From contig NZ_JACVEW010000003.1 in the NCBI RefSeq assembly GCF_017776525.1, forward strand, positions 1 to 64,000: a stretch of DNA of 64,000 bases, in the 5' to 3' direction. Within the stretch, counting starts at the first letter, position 1, and every line of letters begins with the position of its first letter. Positions 24,612 to 34,184 of the stretch are shown here, piece after piece. The translations under genes were made by a program, and so were the position numbers. The notes under the pieces are model-generated. The model was not told the DNA's origin and ran no database searches. It saw only the letters and a program-made list of their open reading frames with translations. This DNA is from Marinobacterium alkalitolerans. Lineage in GTDB: Bacteria; Pseudomonadota; Gammaproteobacteria; Pseudomonadales; Balneatricaceae.

Positions 24612-25799
24612 ATGCAAAAGAATAACGATGTTGTTGTACTCAGCGCCGCACGTTCCCCGATTGGCGCCTTTGGTGGCGGCTTGAGCCAACTGGAGCCTGC
24701 CGAGCTTGCCGGCCAGGTGATGAAATCCGCCATCGAGCGCTCCGGTGTTGACCCCGCATCGATCAACTACGTGACCTCTGGTCACTGTATTCCCACCGAT
24801 TCCCGCTTTGCCTACGTGGCCCGCGTGGCGTCCATTCAGGCGGGACTGCCGATGGACTCGGTCGCCATGGCGGTCAACCGCCTGTGCAGCTCGGGCCTGC
24901 AGGCAGTGGTATCCACGGCGCAGACCATTATGCTGGGTGACTACGAGTACGGCATTGGCGGCGGTGTTGAAGTGATGTCGCGGGGTGGTTACCTGTCGAC
25001 GGCCATGCGCAGCGGTGCCCGCATGGGCGATACCAGCATGGTGGATATGATGGTCGCGACCCTGAACGACCCCTTCGGCGCCGGTCACATGGGGATAACC
25101 GCCGAAAACCTGGCGGAAAAGTGGAATATCTCCCGTGAAGAGCAGGATGCCTTTGCCGCTGAATCCCATCGCCGCGCCGCCGCCGCCATTGAGGAAGGTC
25201 GCTTCAGGGAGCAGATCGTCCCCATCAGCATCAAGTCTCGCAAGGGCGAGCAGATTGTGGATACCGATGAGCACGTGAAACCGGGTACCACGGCCGAAAC
25301 GCTGGCCGGCATGCGCCCCGCCTTCAAGAAGGACGGTACCGTGACGGCAGGCAACGCCTCCGGCATCAACGATGGCGCCTCGTATCTGGTGCTGGCCTCC
25401 GCCGATGCGGCCGCTCGTGACGGGCACAAGCCGATTGCCCGCATGGTGTCCTACGCGCTGGCCGGGGTTTCCAATGAAATCATGGGCGAAGGCCCCATCC
25501 CTGCTTCGCGCCTGGCACTCGAAAAGGCAGGCCTCACATTGAGCCAAATGGACGTGATCGAATCCAACGAAGCCTTCGCCGCTCAGGCGCTGGCCGTTGC
25601 CAAGGGACTGGAGCTGGATCTGGACAAAACCAACCCCAACGGCGGCGCCATCGCGCTGGGGCACCCGGTGGGCTGCTCCGGCGCCTACATTGCCACCAAG
25701 GCGATCTACGAGCTGCAGCGCATTGAGGGCCAGTATGCACTGGTCACCATGTGTATCGGCGGCGGTCAGGGGATTGCGGTGATCTTCGAGCGGATGTAA
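24612..25799 (+). CDS. Acetyl-CoA acetyltransferase (thiolase)
   Basis: A 395-residue thiolase. Nucleophile Cys92 is in NRLCSSGLQA, the general-base region is GHPVGCSGA, and the second Cys is in CIGGGQG, so all catalytic elements are present. It condenses two acetyl-CoA or cleaves acetoacetyl-CoA, linking the ketone-body genes to central metabolism. ATG 24612 with GGAGA six bases upstream is preferred to ATG 24600, which lies inside that site. It converges with the acyl-CoA ligase gene. Confidence 0.93.
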   Translation: MQKNNDVVVLSAARSPIGAFGGGLSQLEPAELAGQVMKSAIERSGVDPASINYVTSGHCIPTDSRFAYVARVASIQAGLPMDSVAMAVNRLCSSGLQAVVSTAQTIMLGDYEYGIGGGVEVMSRGGYLSTAMRSGARMGDTSMVDMMVATLNDPFGAGHMGITAENLAEKWNISREEQDAFAAESHRRAAAAIEEGRFREQIVPISIKSRKGEQIVDTDEHVKPGTTAETLAGMRPAFKKDGTVTAGNASGINDGASYLVLASADAAARDGHKPIARMVSYALAGVSNEIMGEGPIPASRLALEKAGLTLSQMDVIESNEAFAAQALAVAKGLELDLDKTNPNGGAIALGHPVGCSGAYIATKAIYELQRIEGQYALVTMCIGGGQGIAVIFERM

Positions 25800-25808
25800 A
25801 CCATGACG

Positions 25809-25834
25809 CTGGAGGGCACACTGATGCCCTCCAG
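25809..25834. terminator. Hairpin between thiolase and acyl-CoA ligase genes
   Basis: CTGGAGGGCA and TGCCCTCCAG form a perfect ten-base stem with loop CACTGA between convergent genes. There is no U-run. Confidence 0.55.
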
Positions 25835-25848
25835 CAGATCGGAGCGGC

Positions 25849-27474
25849 TTAACCTGCCAGCTGTGCCCTGAGCACATGCTTTTGCAGTTTCCCGGTTGAG
25901 GTTTTGGGCAGCTCTGGCGTGAACACGATGCGTTTGGGAATCTTGAACCCCGCCAGATGATCACGACAGTGTGCAATCACATCCTCTTCCGACAGCGCAT
26001 CGGCTCCCTGCTTGATCGTGATAAAGGCGCAGGGCACTTCCCCCCAATGTTCATCCGGCGCGGCTACGACCGCGGCTTCCAGTACTGCAGGATGGTTGTA
26101 GAGGGCACTCTCCACCTCCAGCGTTGAGATGTTCTCGCCTCCCGAAATGATGATGTCCTTGGAGCGGTCCTTGATCTCCACGTAGCCATCGGGATGCCAG
26201 ACTCCCAGATCACCGGTATGAAACCAGCCACCGGCAAAGGCCTTGCGGGTTTCATCGGGATTGTTCAGATAGCCTTTCATGACCGAGTTGCCCCGCACCA
26301 GCACCTCACCGATGCTTTGGCCATCTCTGGCGACCGGCTCCAGTGTAACGGGGTCGGCCACGCGCATATCCGACATGGTGAGTGACGGAATGCCCTGACG
26401 CGACATTTTCTGCGCCTTCTGCTTCGATGGCAGGTAGTGCCACTCATCCTGAAAATCGCACACCACGCTGGGTCCGTAGGTTTCGGTCAGCCCATACAGA
26501 TGGACCACCTTGATCCCCATCGCTTCCATCGCCTCGATCGTGGCCGCGGGAGGTGCAGCCCCGCCTGTCGCCGCCGTCACCTGCTGGCCAAAAGGCCGCT
26601 TGAGCTCAGCCGGCGCATTGATCAGCATGTTCAGTACGATCGGCGCGGCACAGAAATGGGTTACCCCATGCTGTTCAAGTGCTTCAAACACGGGCCTGGG
26701 GTGTGGCTGGCGCAGGCACACATGGGTACCGGCCACAGCCGTGACCGCCCAGGGGTAGCACCAGCCATTGCAGTGAAACATGGGGAGCGTCCAGAGATAC
26801 ACGGCACCGTCCGGTAGCCCGAAGCCCACGACGTTACTGAGCGCACTCAGGAAAGCCCCCCGATGGTGATACACCACCCCCTTGGGGTTGCCGGTGGTAC
26901 CCGAGGTGTAGTTCAGCGCGATCGACTGGTGCTCATGCGCCGGGGGCGTCCATTCAAAGGATGCATCCCCGGTTTGCAGCAGCGCCTCGTAGGTCATGTC
27001 ACCAATGAGTTCACCGCCTTCAAACTGGGGATCATCCACGTCGATCACTTTGGGCTTGGCGTCGCAGCCGGCCAGCGCTTCGCGGGCACGCTCGCAGTAC
27101 TCACGGTCGGTAAAAAATACGCTGGCCTTGCCGTGGTTGAGCATGAAGGTCATCGTTTTGGCATCCAGGCGGGTGTTCTGCGCGTTCAAAACCGCCCCCA
27201 GCATGGGCACCGCAAAGTGCAGCTCCAGCATTTCAGGGATATTGGGCAGTAAAGCCGCAACGGTATCGCCTTTTTTCACGCCCAGCTTGCGCAAGGCCGA
27301 TGCCAGTTTCAGACAGCGCTGGTAGGTTTCCTGCCAGGTGCGCCGGATGTCCCCGTGAATCACCGCGGTGCGTTTGGGGTGCGCCAGCGCGGCGCGCTGC
27401 ACAAAGGTGATGGGGGTCAAAGCCGGGCTGTTGGCTTCAACCGGGTCCAGGTCCTGCTCAAACATGTTTTCCAT
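25849..27474 (-). CDS. Acyl-CoA ligase (AMP-forming; AlkK/DmdB-like)
   Basis: A 541-residue adenylate-forming enzyme. It has the P-loop-like YTSGTTGNPKG, LTETYGP, a TGDLG-type hinge region and the C-terminal catalytic Lys in TSTGKLQKH. It resembles medium-chain fatty acid and methylmercaptopropionate-type ligases. It would activate a short or medium carboxylate for the acyl-CoA dehydrogenase encoded upstream in the same leftward operon. ATG 27474 follows AAGGAT. The longer upstream frame overlaps the aldehyde dehydrogenase gene and is not used. Confidence 0.9.
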   Translation of the reverse strand: MENMFEQDLDPVEANSPALTPITFVQRAALAHPKRTAVIHGDIRRTWQETYQRCLKLASALRKLGVKKGDTVAALLPNIPEMLELHFAVPMLGAVLNAQNTRLDAKTMTFMLNHGKASVFFTDREYCERAREALAGCDAKPKVIDVDDPQFEGGELIGDMTYEALLQTGDASFEWTPPAHEHQSIALNYTSGTTGNPKGVVYHHRGAFLSALSNVVGFGLPDGAVYLWTLPMFHCNGWCYPWAVTAVAGTHVCLRQPHPRPVFEALEQHGVTHFCAAPIVLNMLINAPAELKRPFGQQVTAATGGAAPPAATIEAMEAMGIKVVHLYGLTETYGPSVVCDFQDEWHYLPSKQKAQKMSRQGIPSLTMSDMRVADPVTLEPVARDGQSIGEVLVRGNSVMKGYLNNPDETRKAFAGGWFHTGDLGVWHPDGYVEIKDRSKDIIISGGENISTLEVESALYNHPAVLEAAVVAAPDEHWGEVPCAFITIKQGADALSEEDVIAHCRDHLAGFKIPKRIVFTPELPKTSTGKLQKHVLRAQLAG

Positions 27475-27523
27475 TTTCTTATCCTTATTATCAAGACCAC
27501 TCTGTTTGTGCCGAAAGCTGCGC

Positions 27524-28945
27524 TTAAATCGCAAAGCCTCCCAGCTTGGTTTCCAGGTACTCTTCAATGCCTTCCTGAGCCCCTTCGCGGCCAAGCCCAC
27601 TGTGCTTCATGCCACCAAAGGGCGCGGCCGCACTGGTCGGGTTGATATCGTTGACCCCCACGATGCCAAACTCCAGCGCTTCAAACGCCTTGAATGCCGT
27701 GGCAAGGTTCTGGCTGTAGACATAAGCGGCCAGGCCATATTCGGTATCGTTGGCCATGGCCAGCAGGTCGTCTTCATCCCTGTAGAGGATGACCGGCGCC
27801 ACTGGGCCGAAGGTCTCTTCGCGATAGATCCGCATCTCGGGTGTTACACCGGACAACACCGTGGGCGCATAGAAACACCCGCCCTTCAGGTCGGCATCCA
27901 TCAATCGTTCACCGCCTGCATGCAAGGTCGCGCCCCTGGCCAGCGCATCCTGTACCTGAGCGTCAACCTTGCCCAGTGCCGCTTCATTGATCAGCGGCCC
28001 TATGCTGTTGCCTGGCTCCATACCCTTACCCGCCTTCAGCCGCATCGCCCGTGCTGTCAGCTCTGCCAGAAAGGGTTCAGCCTGATCTTCATGGACAAAG
28101 ATACGGTTCGGGCTGATACAGGCCTGCCCGGTATTCAGGAACTTCACCAGTGACAGGCCTTTGGCGGCATGAACAGGGTCGGCATCCGGAAACACGATGG
28201 CGGGAGCGTGGCCTCCCAACTCCATGGAGACCCGTTTCATCTGAGCTGCCGCCTGCGCATTCAACTGCTTGCCGACGGCGGTTGAGCCGGTAAAGGTCAG
28301 TTTTTTCACCCTTGGGTCGGAGCAGAAGGCATCGCCTACCGGCTTGGGGTCCAAGCAGCTGATCACATTGATCACGCCGGGCGGAAAGCCTGCGGCCTCA
28401 AACACTTCAGCCATTGCGCGGGCACACAGGGGCGTGTGCTCGGCAGGCTTGAGCACCAGCGTACAGCCGGCGGCCAACGCCGGCGCCAGCTTGCGGGTGA
28501 TCATGGAGATCGGGTAGTTCCAGGGTGTAATGGCCCCGACCACGCCGACAGGCACTTTCTGCGTGATGAAACGCTGGTTGGCGCGTGCCGAAGGGATCGT
28601 CTGGCCGTTCACCCGCTTGGCCTCCTCTGCAAACCAGAGCAGGAAGTCGGCGCCGTACTGCACTTCGTTCAGCGAGGCCTTAAGAGGCTTTCCCTGTTCT
28701 CGCGTCATCAACTCAGCCAGGGCCTGCTTGCGCTCAAGCATGATCTCCCAGGCACGATACAAGAGACTCGCACGTTCATAGGCGGTCGTCTGCCGCCAGC
28801 TTTTCAAGGCCTCGCTCGCCGCCGTTATGGCCGCATCGATCTCGTCTGCACCACAATCCGGCACTTCACCGATCACCTCTCCCGTGGCGGGATTGGTGAC
28901 CGGGAAAGAGCCCGTTCCATTGATCCATTGTCCGTTGATATACAT
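27524..28945 (-). CDS. Succinic-semialdehyde-type aldehyde dehydrogenase
   Basis: A 473-residue aldehyde dehydrogenase with the GabD-like order of motifs: TPWNYPISM, MELGGHAPAIVF (Glu) and Cys276 in NTGQACISPNR. The operon context (malonyl-CoA decarboxylase, acyl-CoA dehydrogenase) leaves malonic, succinic or another omega-semialdehyde possible. GGAGA is six bases before the ATG. It lies between the acyl-CoA dehydrogenase and ligase genes with short gaps. Confidence 0.88.
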   Translation of the reverse strand: MYINGQWINGTGSFPVTNPATGEVIGEVPDCGADEIDAAITAASEALKSWRQTTAYERASLLYRAWEIMLERKQALAELMTREQGKPLKASLNEVQYGADFLLWFAEEAKRVNGQTIPSARANQRFITQKVPVGVVGAITPWNYPISMITRKLAPALAAGCTLVLKPAEHTPLCARAMAEVFEAAGFPPGVINVISCLDPKPVGDAFCSDPRVKKLTFTGSTAVGKQLNAQAAAQMKRVSMELGGHAPAIVFPDADPVHAAKGLSLVKFLNTGQACISPNRIFVHEDQAEPFLAELTARAMRLKAGKGMEPGNSIGPLINEAALGKVDAQVQDALARGATLHAGGERLMDADLKGGCFYAPTVLSGVTPEMRIYREETFGPVAPVILYRDEDDLLAMANDTEYGLAAYVYSQNLATAFKAFEALEFGIVGVNDINPTSAAAPFGGMKHSGLGREGAQEGIEEYLETKLGGFAI

Positions 28946-28973
28946 GGGGTCTCCGTTGCTGCGAGATGAAGGC

Positions 28974-30746
28974 CTAAAGCGCGTCGTCTGACAGGGCCAT
29001 GATCGAGTCCTCTCCGGCGCGAATGGAGGCCAGATAGCCGGTGCACCGGGGCAGAATATGATCAATGTAAAAGTGAGCCATTACACACCGTGCATGGCCT
29101 TCAGGTTCCAAGGAATCCTCGGCTTCCAGCACCGCGCCCTTGAGCAGCAGCCAGCCGGCGGTCAGGGTGGCGCTCAGCATCAGATAGTTGAATGCAACTG
29201 CACCGGCAAACTGGGCATTGGCGCTGCTGCCCAGTATCTGCTGAAGGGCGGTATCCAGCTGATCGATGGCGGCCTCAAACGCATCCACACGTGCCGTATC
29301 CAGCGCATCGCAGCCTCGTGCCGATTGAGCGGTGGCACGCATCTCAGCGATCAGCTCCTGCACCGCCTGCCCTTCATCGCGGATGGTCTTGCGACCGATC
29401 AGGTCCAGTGCCTGAATCCCGTTCGTGCCCTCATAGATCGGCAGAATCCGTGCATCACGGTACAGCTGTGCAACCCCGCTCTCCTCGATGTAGCCCATGC
29501 CGCCGTGGCATTGCACAGCCAGAGAGGTCACCTCCTGAGCGATTTCGGTACACCAGCCTTTCACCAGCGGTGTCAGCAGGTCAGCACGGCGCTGGTAACA
29601 GGCCCGACGCTCGTCATCCAGCTGTGCATGCCTGGCATAATCCACTGCTACGCAGCCGCTGTAGGCGAGGCCACGGGCCGCTTCGGTCAGGGCTTTCATG
29701 GTCATCACCATGCGCCGCACATCCGGGTGACGCACAATGGGAGAAGGTGCCGAGTCCCCGGGCGCAATCCCCTGCACGCGCTCGTGTACGTAGTCACGCG
29801 CCATCTGCAGCGCCCGCTCGGACACCGCGACCCCTTGCAGCCCCACGGTCAGTCGCGCGTTGTTCATCATGGTGAACATGCACGCCAGCCCCCTGTTTTC
29901 CTCACCGACCAGATAGCCAAGCGCACCGCCGTTTTCGCCGTAACTCATGACGCAGGTGGGGCTGGCGTGGATACCCATCTTGTGCTCCAGTGACAGCGCA
30001 TGGCAGTCATTGCGCTCGCCCGAGTTACCCTCAGCATCGGGAATGAACTTGGGGACCGCAAACAGCGAAATACCCTTCACGCCCGGGGGTGCATCGGGCA
30101 GCCGAGCCAGCACCAGATGGACGATGTTCTCCGCCATATCGTGCTCGCCCCAGGTAATGAAGATCTTCTGCCCGGTGATGCGATAGTGATCGCCTTCAGG
30201 GCGTGCCTGAGTGCGGATATTGGCCAGGTCCGAGCCGGCCTGGGGCTCGGTCAGGTTCATGGTGCCGGTCCACTCACCGCTGATCATCTTCGGCAGCAGC
30301 AGCTGCTTCAGGGAGTCGCTCGCATTGTCGCTCAGCGCTTCCACCGCCCCCTGAGACAGCAGCGGACAGAGCCCCCAGGCCATGTTGGCGGCATGCATCA
30401 TCTCCTGCACCGGAATGGCCAGTGAAAAGGGTAATGCCTGGCCTCCCAGTTCGGCGTCAAACTGCAGGCCCGCCCAGCCTCCTTCGACATACTGACGGTA
30501 TGCCTGCCGGAATCCTTCAGGCGTGTGAACCCTGTGGTCTGCAGTCAGATGGACGCCGGTCTGGTCACCGCTGCTATTCAGCGGTGCCAGTGCCTGGCCG
30601 GCAAATTTGGCGGCTTCTTCCAATACGGCGGCCACCAGATCGGGTGAGGCGTCTTCAAAGTTGCACGCCTTCACCATTTCATCAAACCCGGCCAGATGGC
30701 GAAGGGTGAAAGCCATTTCGCGGGTCGGTGCTCTGTACTCGCTCAT
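28974..30746 (-). CDS. Long acyl-CoA dehydrogenase (DmdC-like)
   Basis: A 590-residue flavoprotein of the extended acyl-CoA dehydrogenase group that includes methylmercaptopropionyl-CoA dehydrogenase DmdC (about 600 residues). It has an N-terminal alpha-helical domain, a beta domain with MNLTEPQAGSDL and ITGQKIFITWGEHD, the catalytic-region QCHGGMGYIEESGVAQLYRDARILPIYEGTNGIQ, and a C-terminal extra helical domain. Such proteins oxidise short or medium acyl-CoAs. The true substrate here is unknown. Confidence 0.9.
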   Translation of the reverse strand: MSEYRAPTREMAFTLRHLAGFDEMVKACNFEDASPDLVAAVLEEAAKFAGQALAPLNSSGDQTGVHLTADHRVHTPEGFRQAYRQYVEGGWAGLQFDAELGGQALPFSLAIPVQEMMHAANMAWGLCPLLSQGAVEALSDNASDSLKQLLLPKMISGEWTGTMNLTEPQAGSDLANIRTQARPEGDHYRITGQKIFITWGEHDMAENIVHLVLARLPDAPPGVKGISLFAVPKFIPDAEGNSGERNDCHALSLEHKMGIHASPTCVMSYGENGGALGYLVGEENRGLACMFTMMNNARLTVGLQGVAVSERALQMARDYVHERVQGIAPGDSAPSPIVRHPDVRRMVMTMKALTEAARGLAYSGCVAVDYARHAQLDDERRACYQRRADLLTPLVKGWCTEIAQEVTSLAVQCHGGMGYIEESGVAQLYRDARILPIYEGTNGIQALDLIGRKTIRDEGQAVQELIAEMRATAQSARGCDALDTARVDAFEAAIDQLDTALQQILGSSANAQFAGAVAFNYLMLSATLTAGWLLLKGAVLEAEDSLEPEGHARCVMAHFYIDHILPRCTGYLASIRAGEDSIMALSDDAL

Positions 30747-30759
30747 ACTGCCTGCCCCC

Positions 30760-31509
30760 TCAGTCCATGTACTGGCCGCCGTTTACGGACAGGTTGGTGC
30801 CGGTTACAAAGCCTGCTTCGTCAGCGGTCAGGAAGGTGACGGCCCGCGCGATCTCCTCCGGCTGTCCCAAACGCCCCACCGGAATCCCGGCCACGATGCT
30901 GTCCAGCACTTTCTCCGGTACCTGGCGCACCATTTTGGTATCGATATACCCCGGTGATACCGCGTTCACCGTCACCCCCTTGCGGGCGCCTTCCAGCGCG
31001 ATCGACTTGGTGAAGCCATAGATACCGGCCTTGGTGGCGGCATAGTTGCACTGACCGAACTGACCCTTTTCACCATTGAGTGAGGAGATATTCACGATGC
31101 GCCCGAAACCACGCTCGCACATGCCCTCGAACACCTGACGGCTCATGTTGAACATGGAGTTCAGGTTCACTTCAATCACCCGGTTCCATTGCCCGGCTTC
31201 CATACGCTTCAGCGGTGCATCACTGGTGATACCGGCGTTATTGACCAGAATATCGATGGGGCCATGATCCGCTTCCACCTGCTGTACGAATGCCTGACAG
31301 CCTTCATAATCGGCCACGTCCAGTGGATACAACTCGACGGCATAGCCCTGACTCTTCATTGTCTGCTGCCAGTCCTGCGCCTGGGCGGTGGCCTGTTCGT
31401 TGGGCAGGTGGGTACCGATCACGGTGCGGCCCTGATCCACCAGCGCCTGGCACATGGACGTTCCCAGCCCACCGGTAGCGCCGGTTACCACTGCAATACG
31501 GTTTGTCAT
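30760..31509 (-). CDS. phaB: Acetoacetyl-CoA reductase (PhaB-like)
   Basis: A 249-residue SDR with nucleotide motif TGATGGLG (9-16), NNAG (90-93) and catalytic Tyr156/Lys160 (NYAATKAG). The sequence style (SSLNGEKGQFGQ, PGYIDTKMV, SVNGGQYMD at the C terminus) is that of NADPH-dependent PhaB. It reduces acetoacetyl-CoA to (R)-3-hydroxybutyryl-CoA. AAGGAGA precedes the start. No PHA synthase is in the window, so it may serve redox balance or a synthase elsewhere. Confidence 0.92.
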   Translation of the reverse strand: MTNRIAVVTGATGGLGTSMCQALVDQGRTVIGTHLPNEQATAQAQDWQQTMKSQGYAVELYPLDVADYEGCQAFVQQVEADHGPIDILVNNAGITSDAPLKRMEAGQWNRVIEVNLNSMFNMSRQVFEGMCERGFGRIVNISSLNGEKGQFGQCNYAATKAGIYGFTKSIALEGARKGVTVNAVSPGYIDTKMVRQVPEKVLDSIVAGIPVGRLGQPEEIARAVTFLTADEAGFVTGTNLSVNGGQYMD

Positions 31510-31536
31510 GCTGTTCTCCTTCTTATTGTGTATGAC

Positions 31537-32913
31537 TTACTTCAAAAGCTTTTTGATGGCCGAGGACTGTGCAACCACGCCCTCGGAGGTGTACTGCTCA
31601 CTGCGCTGCTCAATCTTGGGCAGTTCGTAGAGGTAGTTCACCATCATGCCGGCCGACTGGCGCAGCCCCTTCTGCGACACATCGCCCATCCAGTTCAAAC
31701 GCGCCACCTGTGCCCCGTTGCTCAGATGAAAATGCGCCACCGGGTCCAGCGCGCGGGCACCTCGTTTCTTGACCATGCAGAGGTAGGCGGCAGCCAGTTT
31801 TGTCAACGCCTCCTGCCGTATTTCCATCGAGTCGCTGGCTTCAATTACCGCAACCTCTCGAGGGGCCGGCAGGCTCAGCCACTGCTCTCCGCCGGGCAGG
31901 TCACACAGAGTGGCCGGTGCGCAGTGTTCCAGCCATTTGGCAAAGCCCGGAATCGGCGAGAGGGTGGCAAACTGCTTCAATTGCGGAAACTCACTGCTCA
32001 GCTTCTTCACCACTTCCTTGATCAGGAAGTTGCCGAAGCTGATGCCGGCAAGGCCCGGCTGGGCATTGGAGATAGAATAGAAAATGGCGGTGTCGGCACT
32101 GCCGATGTCCTGAGTGGGGGCCTGCTCATCCAGCAGTTTCTGCACGCTGCCGGCCAGCCCGTTCACCAGCGCCACTTCAACGAAAATCAGCGGTTCATCC
32201 GGCATATTGGGGTGCATGAACGCAAAACAGCGACGGTCTGAATCGAGTCGGTTCTTCAGGTCACTCCAGCTTTTGATCTCATGCACGGCTTCGTAGGCAA
32301 TCAGCTTCTCCAGCAATGCCGCACTGGAGTTCCAGCTGATCTCCTCCAGTTGCAGCAGCCCCACATCGAACCAGGTGGCCAGCAGCTCCTTCAGATCCGC
32401 TTCCAGCGACTCCAGCGTGGCGTACTCCTGTTTCAGCTCCAGCAGCTCTTCGCGCATGTCGACCAGAAACTTCACCCCGGACGGCACCCCGGTGAACTGC
32501 TTCAACAGTCTGTTATGGCTGGGTTCCAGTGCCTTGCGCAGCTGATGCGCCGTGCGGGCACGGTCACCGTTGCGGGCGTGCTGCCAACCGCTGATGGCCA
32601 CTTCCACACCGGCATCATCAATGCCGTACTCCTCGGCCAGCATGCCCAGAAAACGCACCTTGCCGGTACGGGACAGCTTCAGATACATCCGCCCCAGCAT
32701 GGCTGCCCGGTTGCGCGCCTCCACCTGACCGGCATGCGTATCCAGACAGTTGTCGACCCATTCCCGCACCCGCTCCAGATCCGCTTCTGGCAGGTCGGCA
32801 TCCAGGCTCATGATGTCAGGCACGGAGCGACGACCGGAGACGGCTTCCAGCCCATAGGGGACCAGTTTCTTGAACGCTCTTTCAAACAGGTTGGCGGGCT
32901 GTGTCTGCATCAT
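31537..32913 (-). CDS. Malonyl-CoA decarboxylase
   Basis: A 458-residue protein of the eukaryote-like/MatA malonyl-CoA decarboxylase family: helical N-terminal domain, then an acetyltransferase-fold catalytic part with FVEVALVNGLAGSVQKLL, FYSISNAQPGLAGISFGNFLIK and the HFHLSNGAQVARLNW region. The Ser and His of these last motifs are the expected catalytic residues. It converts malonyl-CoA to acetyl-CoA and CO2. ATG 32913 (or 32910) follows AGGAAGAGG; the upstream extension is not needed. It is the first gene of the leftward operon. Confidence 0.92.
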   Translation of the reverse strand: MMQTQPANLFERAFKKLVPYGLEAVSGRRSVPDIMSLDADLPEADLERVREWVDNCLDTHAGQVEARNRAAMLGRMYLKLSRTGKVRFLGMLAEEYGIDDAGVEVAISGWQHARNGDRARTAHQLRKALEPSHNRLLKQFTGVPSGVKFLVDMREELLELKQEYATLESLEADLKELLATWFDVGLLQLEEISWNSSAALLEKLIAYEAVHEIKSWSDLKNRLDSDRRCFAFMHPNMPDEPLIFVEVALVNGLAGSVQKLLDEQAPTQDIGSADTAIFYSISNAQPGLAGISFGNFLIKEVVKKLSSEFPQLKQFATLSPIPGFAKWLEHCAPATLCDLPGGEQWLSLPAPREVAVIEASDSMEIRQEALTKLAAAYLCMVKKRGARALDPVAHFHLSNGAQVARLNWMGDVSQKGLRQSAGMMVNYLYELPKIEQRSEQYTSEGVVAQSSAIKKLLK

Positions 32914-33058
32914 GACGACCTCTTCCTGAGAGTGCTTGTTGTCGTTGTGTGAATCGAGGCTAGCAGAGGTCATTTTAAAAACCAAGTAAAAACCCTTGGC
33001 TATTTAAATAAATACCACTAACCTGAAAATCCAAAGTCTTACACCAAGGAGTACAAAC

Positions 33059-33502
33059 ATGCAGGATTCCATGCAGGCACTACACGGCTACTACCTGGAA
33101 GATCTGGAAGTGGGCATGCAGGCGAGCTACGCCAAAACCATCACCGATGCGGATGTTGTTCTGTTTGCGGGCATCAGCGGCGACGACAACCCGGTTCACA
33201 TCAACGCCGAATACGCCAAGACCACCATGTTTGAACAGCGCATCGTGCACGGCATGTTCAGCGCGGCATTGATCTCGGCCGTACTGGGTACCCGCCTACC
33301 GGGACCGGGTGCCATCTACGTTGACCAGCAGCTCAAGTTCAAGGCGCCGGTTCACATCGGTGATACAGTGGTGGCCACCGCCACCGTAGTGGAGATCAAC
33401 GCAGAACGCCGCCGCGTCAAGCTCGAAACCATCTGTCGCGTGGGCGAAAAAGTGGTCGCCGAAGGCGTGGCCACCAACATGGTCGACCGCCGCCCGGCCT
33501 GA
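33059..33502 (+). CDS. MaoC-like (R)-specific enoyl-CoA hydratase
   Basis: A 147-residue single hot-dog hydratase of the PhaJ type. The hydratase 2 pair Asp42 and His47 is present in SGDDNPVH. It hydrates enoyl-CoA to (R)-3-hydroxyacyl-CoA. AAGGAG is seven bases before the ATG. It is divergent from the malonyl-CoA decarboxylase gene. The 145-bp gap holds AT-rich TATTTAAATA (33001-33010) and a weak TTGGCT/TAACCT pair. It likely forms a unit with the next hydrolase gene. Confidence 0.9.
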   Translation: MQDSMQALHGYYLEDLEVGMQASYAKTITDADVVLFAGISGDDNPVHINAEYAKTTMFEQRIVHGMFSAALISAVLGTRLPGPGAIYVDQQLKFKAPVHIGDTVVATATVVEINAERRRVKLETICRVGEKVVAEGVATNMVDRRPA

Positions 33503-33531
33503 TCCCTAACAAGCGCAAGGAGTAAGTGAAC

Positions 33532-34077
33532 ATGCTGTTGGACAAGAACAAATCCGTGCTGGTTGTGGTTGATGTTCAAGCCAGACTGCTGCCGGGTGTG
33601 CACGAGCATGAAACGCTTGTGGACAACTGCAAGTGGCTGACCCGGCTGGCCCAACTGATGGAGGTGCCGGTCATCGGCTCCGAACAGTATCCGCAGGGGC
33701 TGGGCCACACCGAAGAGAGCCTGCGTGAACTGGTGGGGGCCGATAAGCTGTATGGCAAGGCCCATTTCGCCTGTATCGATGACCCAGACTTTGGCAGTGC
33801 CTTCCGGCAGCTGGACCGCAAGCAGGCCATCCTGTGCGGCATGGAGTCTCAGGCCTGCATCATGCAGTCCGCGTTGCGCCTGCACGAAGAGGGTTACGAG
33901 GTGTTCGTGGTGGCCGATGCCATTTCGGCTCGCAACCCCCTGGATACCGAGATCGCCCTACGCCGCCTGGAAAAGGCGGGTGTCACGCTGATCACCCGCG
34001 AGATGGTCGGCTTTGAATGGATGCGCCGCTCCGACGTTGCCCAGTTCAAAACCTTCAGCATGGAGTTTCTGCGCTGA
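33532..34077 (+). CDS. Isochorismatase-family cysteine hydrolase
   Basis: A 181-residue YcaC-like hydrolase. The Asp14-Lys76-Cys109 triad is visible (VVVDVQARL, YGKAHF, ESQACIMQ). The cis-peptide-type region precedes the cysteine. The substrate is unknown; family members act on small amides or isochorismate-like compounds. The start is ATG 33532 after AAGGAG, 29 bp after the hydratase gene. Its role in the acyl-CoA region is unclear. Confidence 0.87.
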   Translation: MLLDKNKSVLVVVDVQARLLPGVHEHETLVDNCKWLTRLAQLMEVPVIGSEQYPQGLGHTEESLRELVGADKLYGKAHFACIDDPDFGSAFRQLDRKQAILCGMESQACIMQSALRLHEEGYEVFVVADAISARNPLDTEIALRRLEKAGVTLITREMVGFEWMRRSDVAQFKTFSMEFLR

Positions 34078-34092
34078 TCAGCGATGCCAAGC

Positions 34093-34116
34093 GCCCCGGC
34101 ACGTTGACGCCGGGGC
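34093..34116 (+). terminator. Hairpin between hydrolase and sensor kinase genes
   Basis: GCCCCGGC and GCCGGGGC form an eight-base stem with an eight-base loop. No U-run follows. Confidence 0.4.
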
Positions 34117-34184
34117 CAGCGCCCCTCCCCACGCCACTGGCCTGTGTTGTATCCTGCCTGACACACACAGAGTCTGGACCTGTC

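Noticed and set aside
32914-33058. A sigma54 promoter between the malonyl-CoA decarboxylase and hydratase genes
   Set aside because: No GG-N10-GC element was found on either strand; only AT-rich sequence and weak sigma70-like boxes are present.
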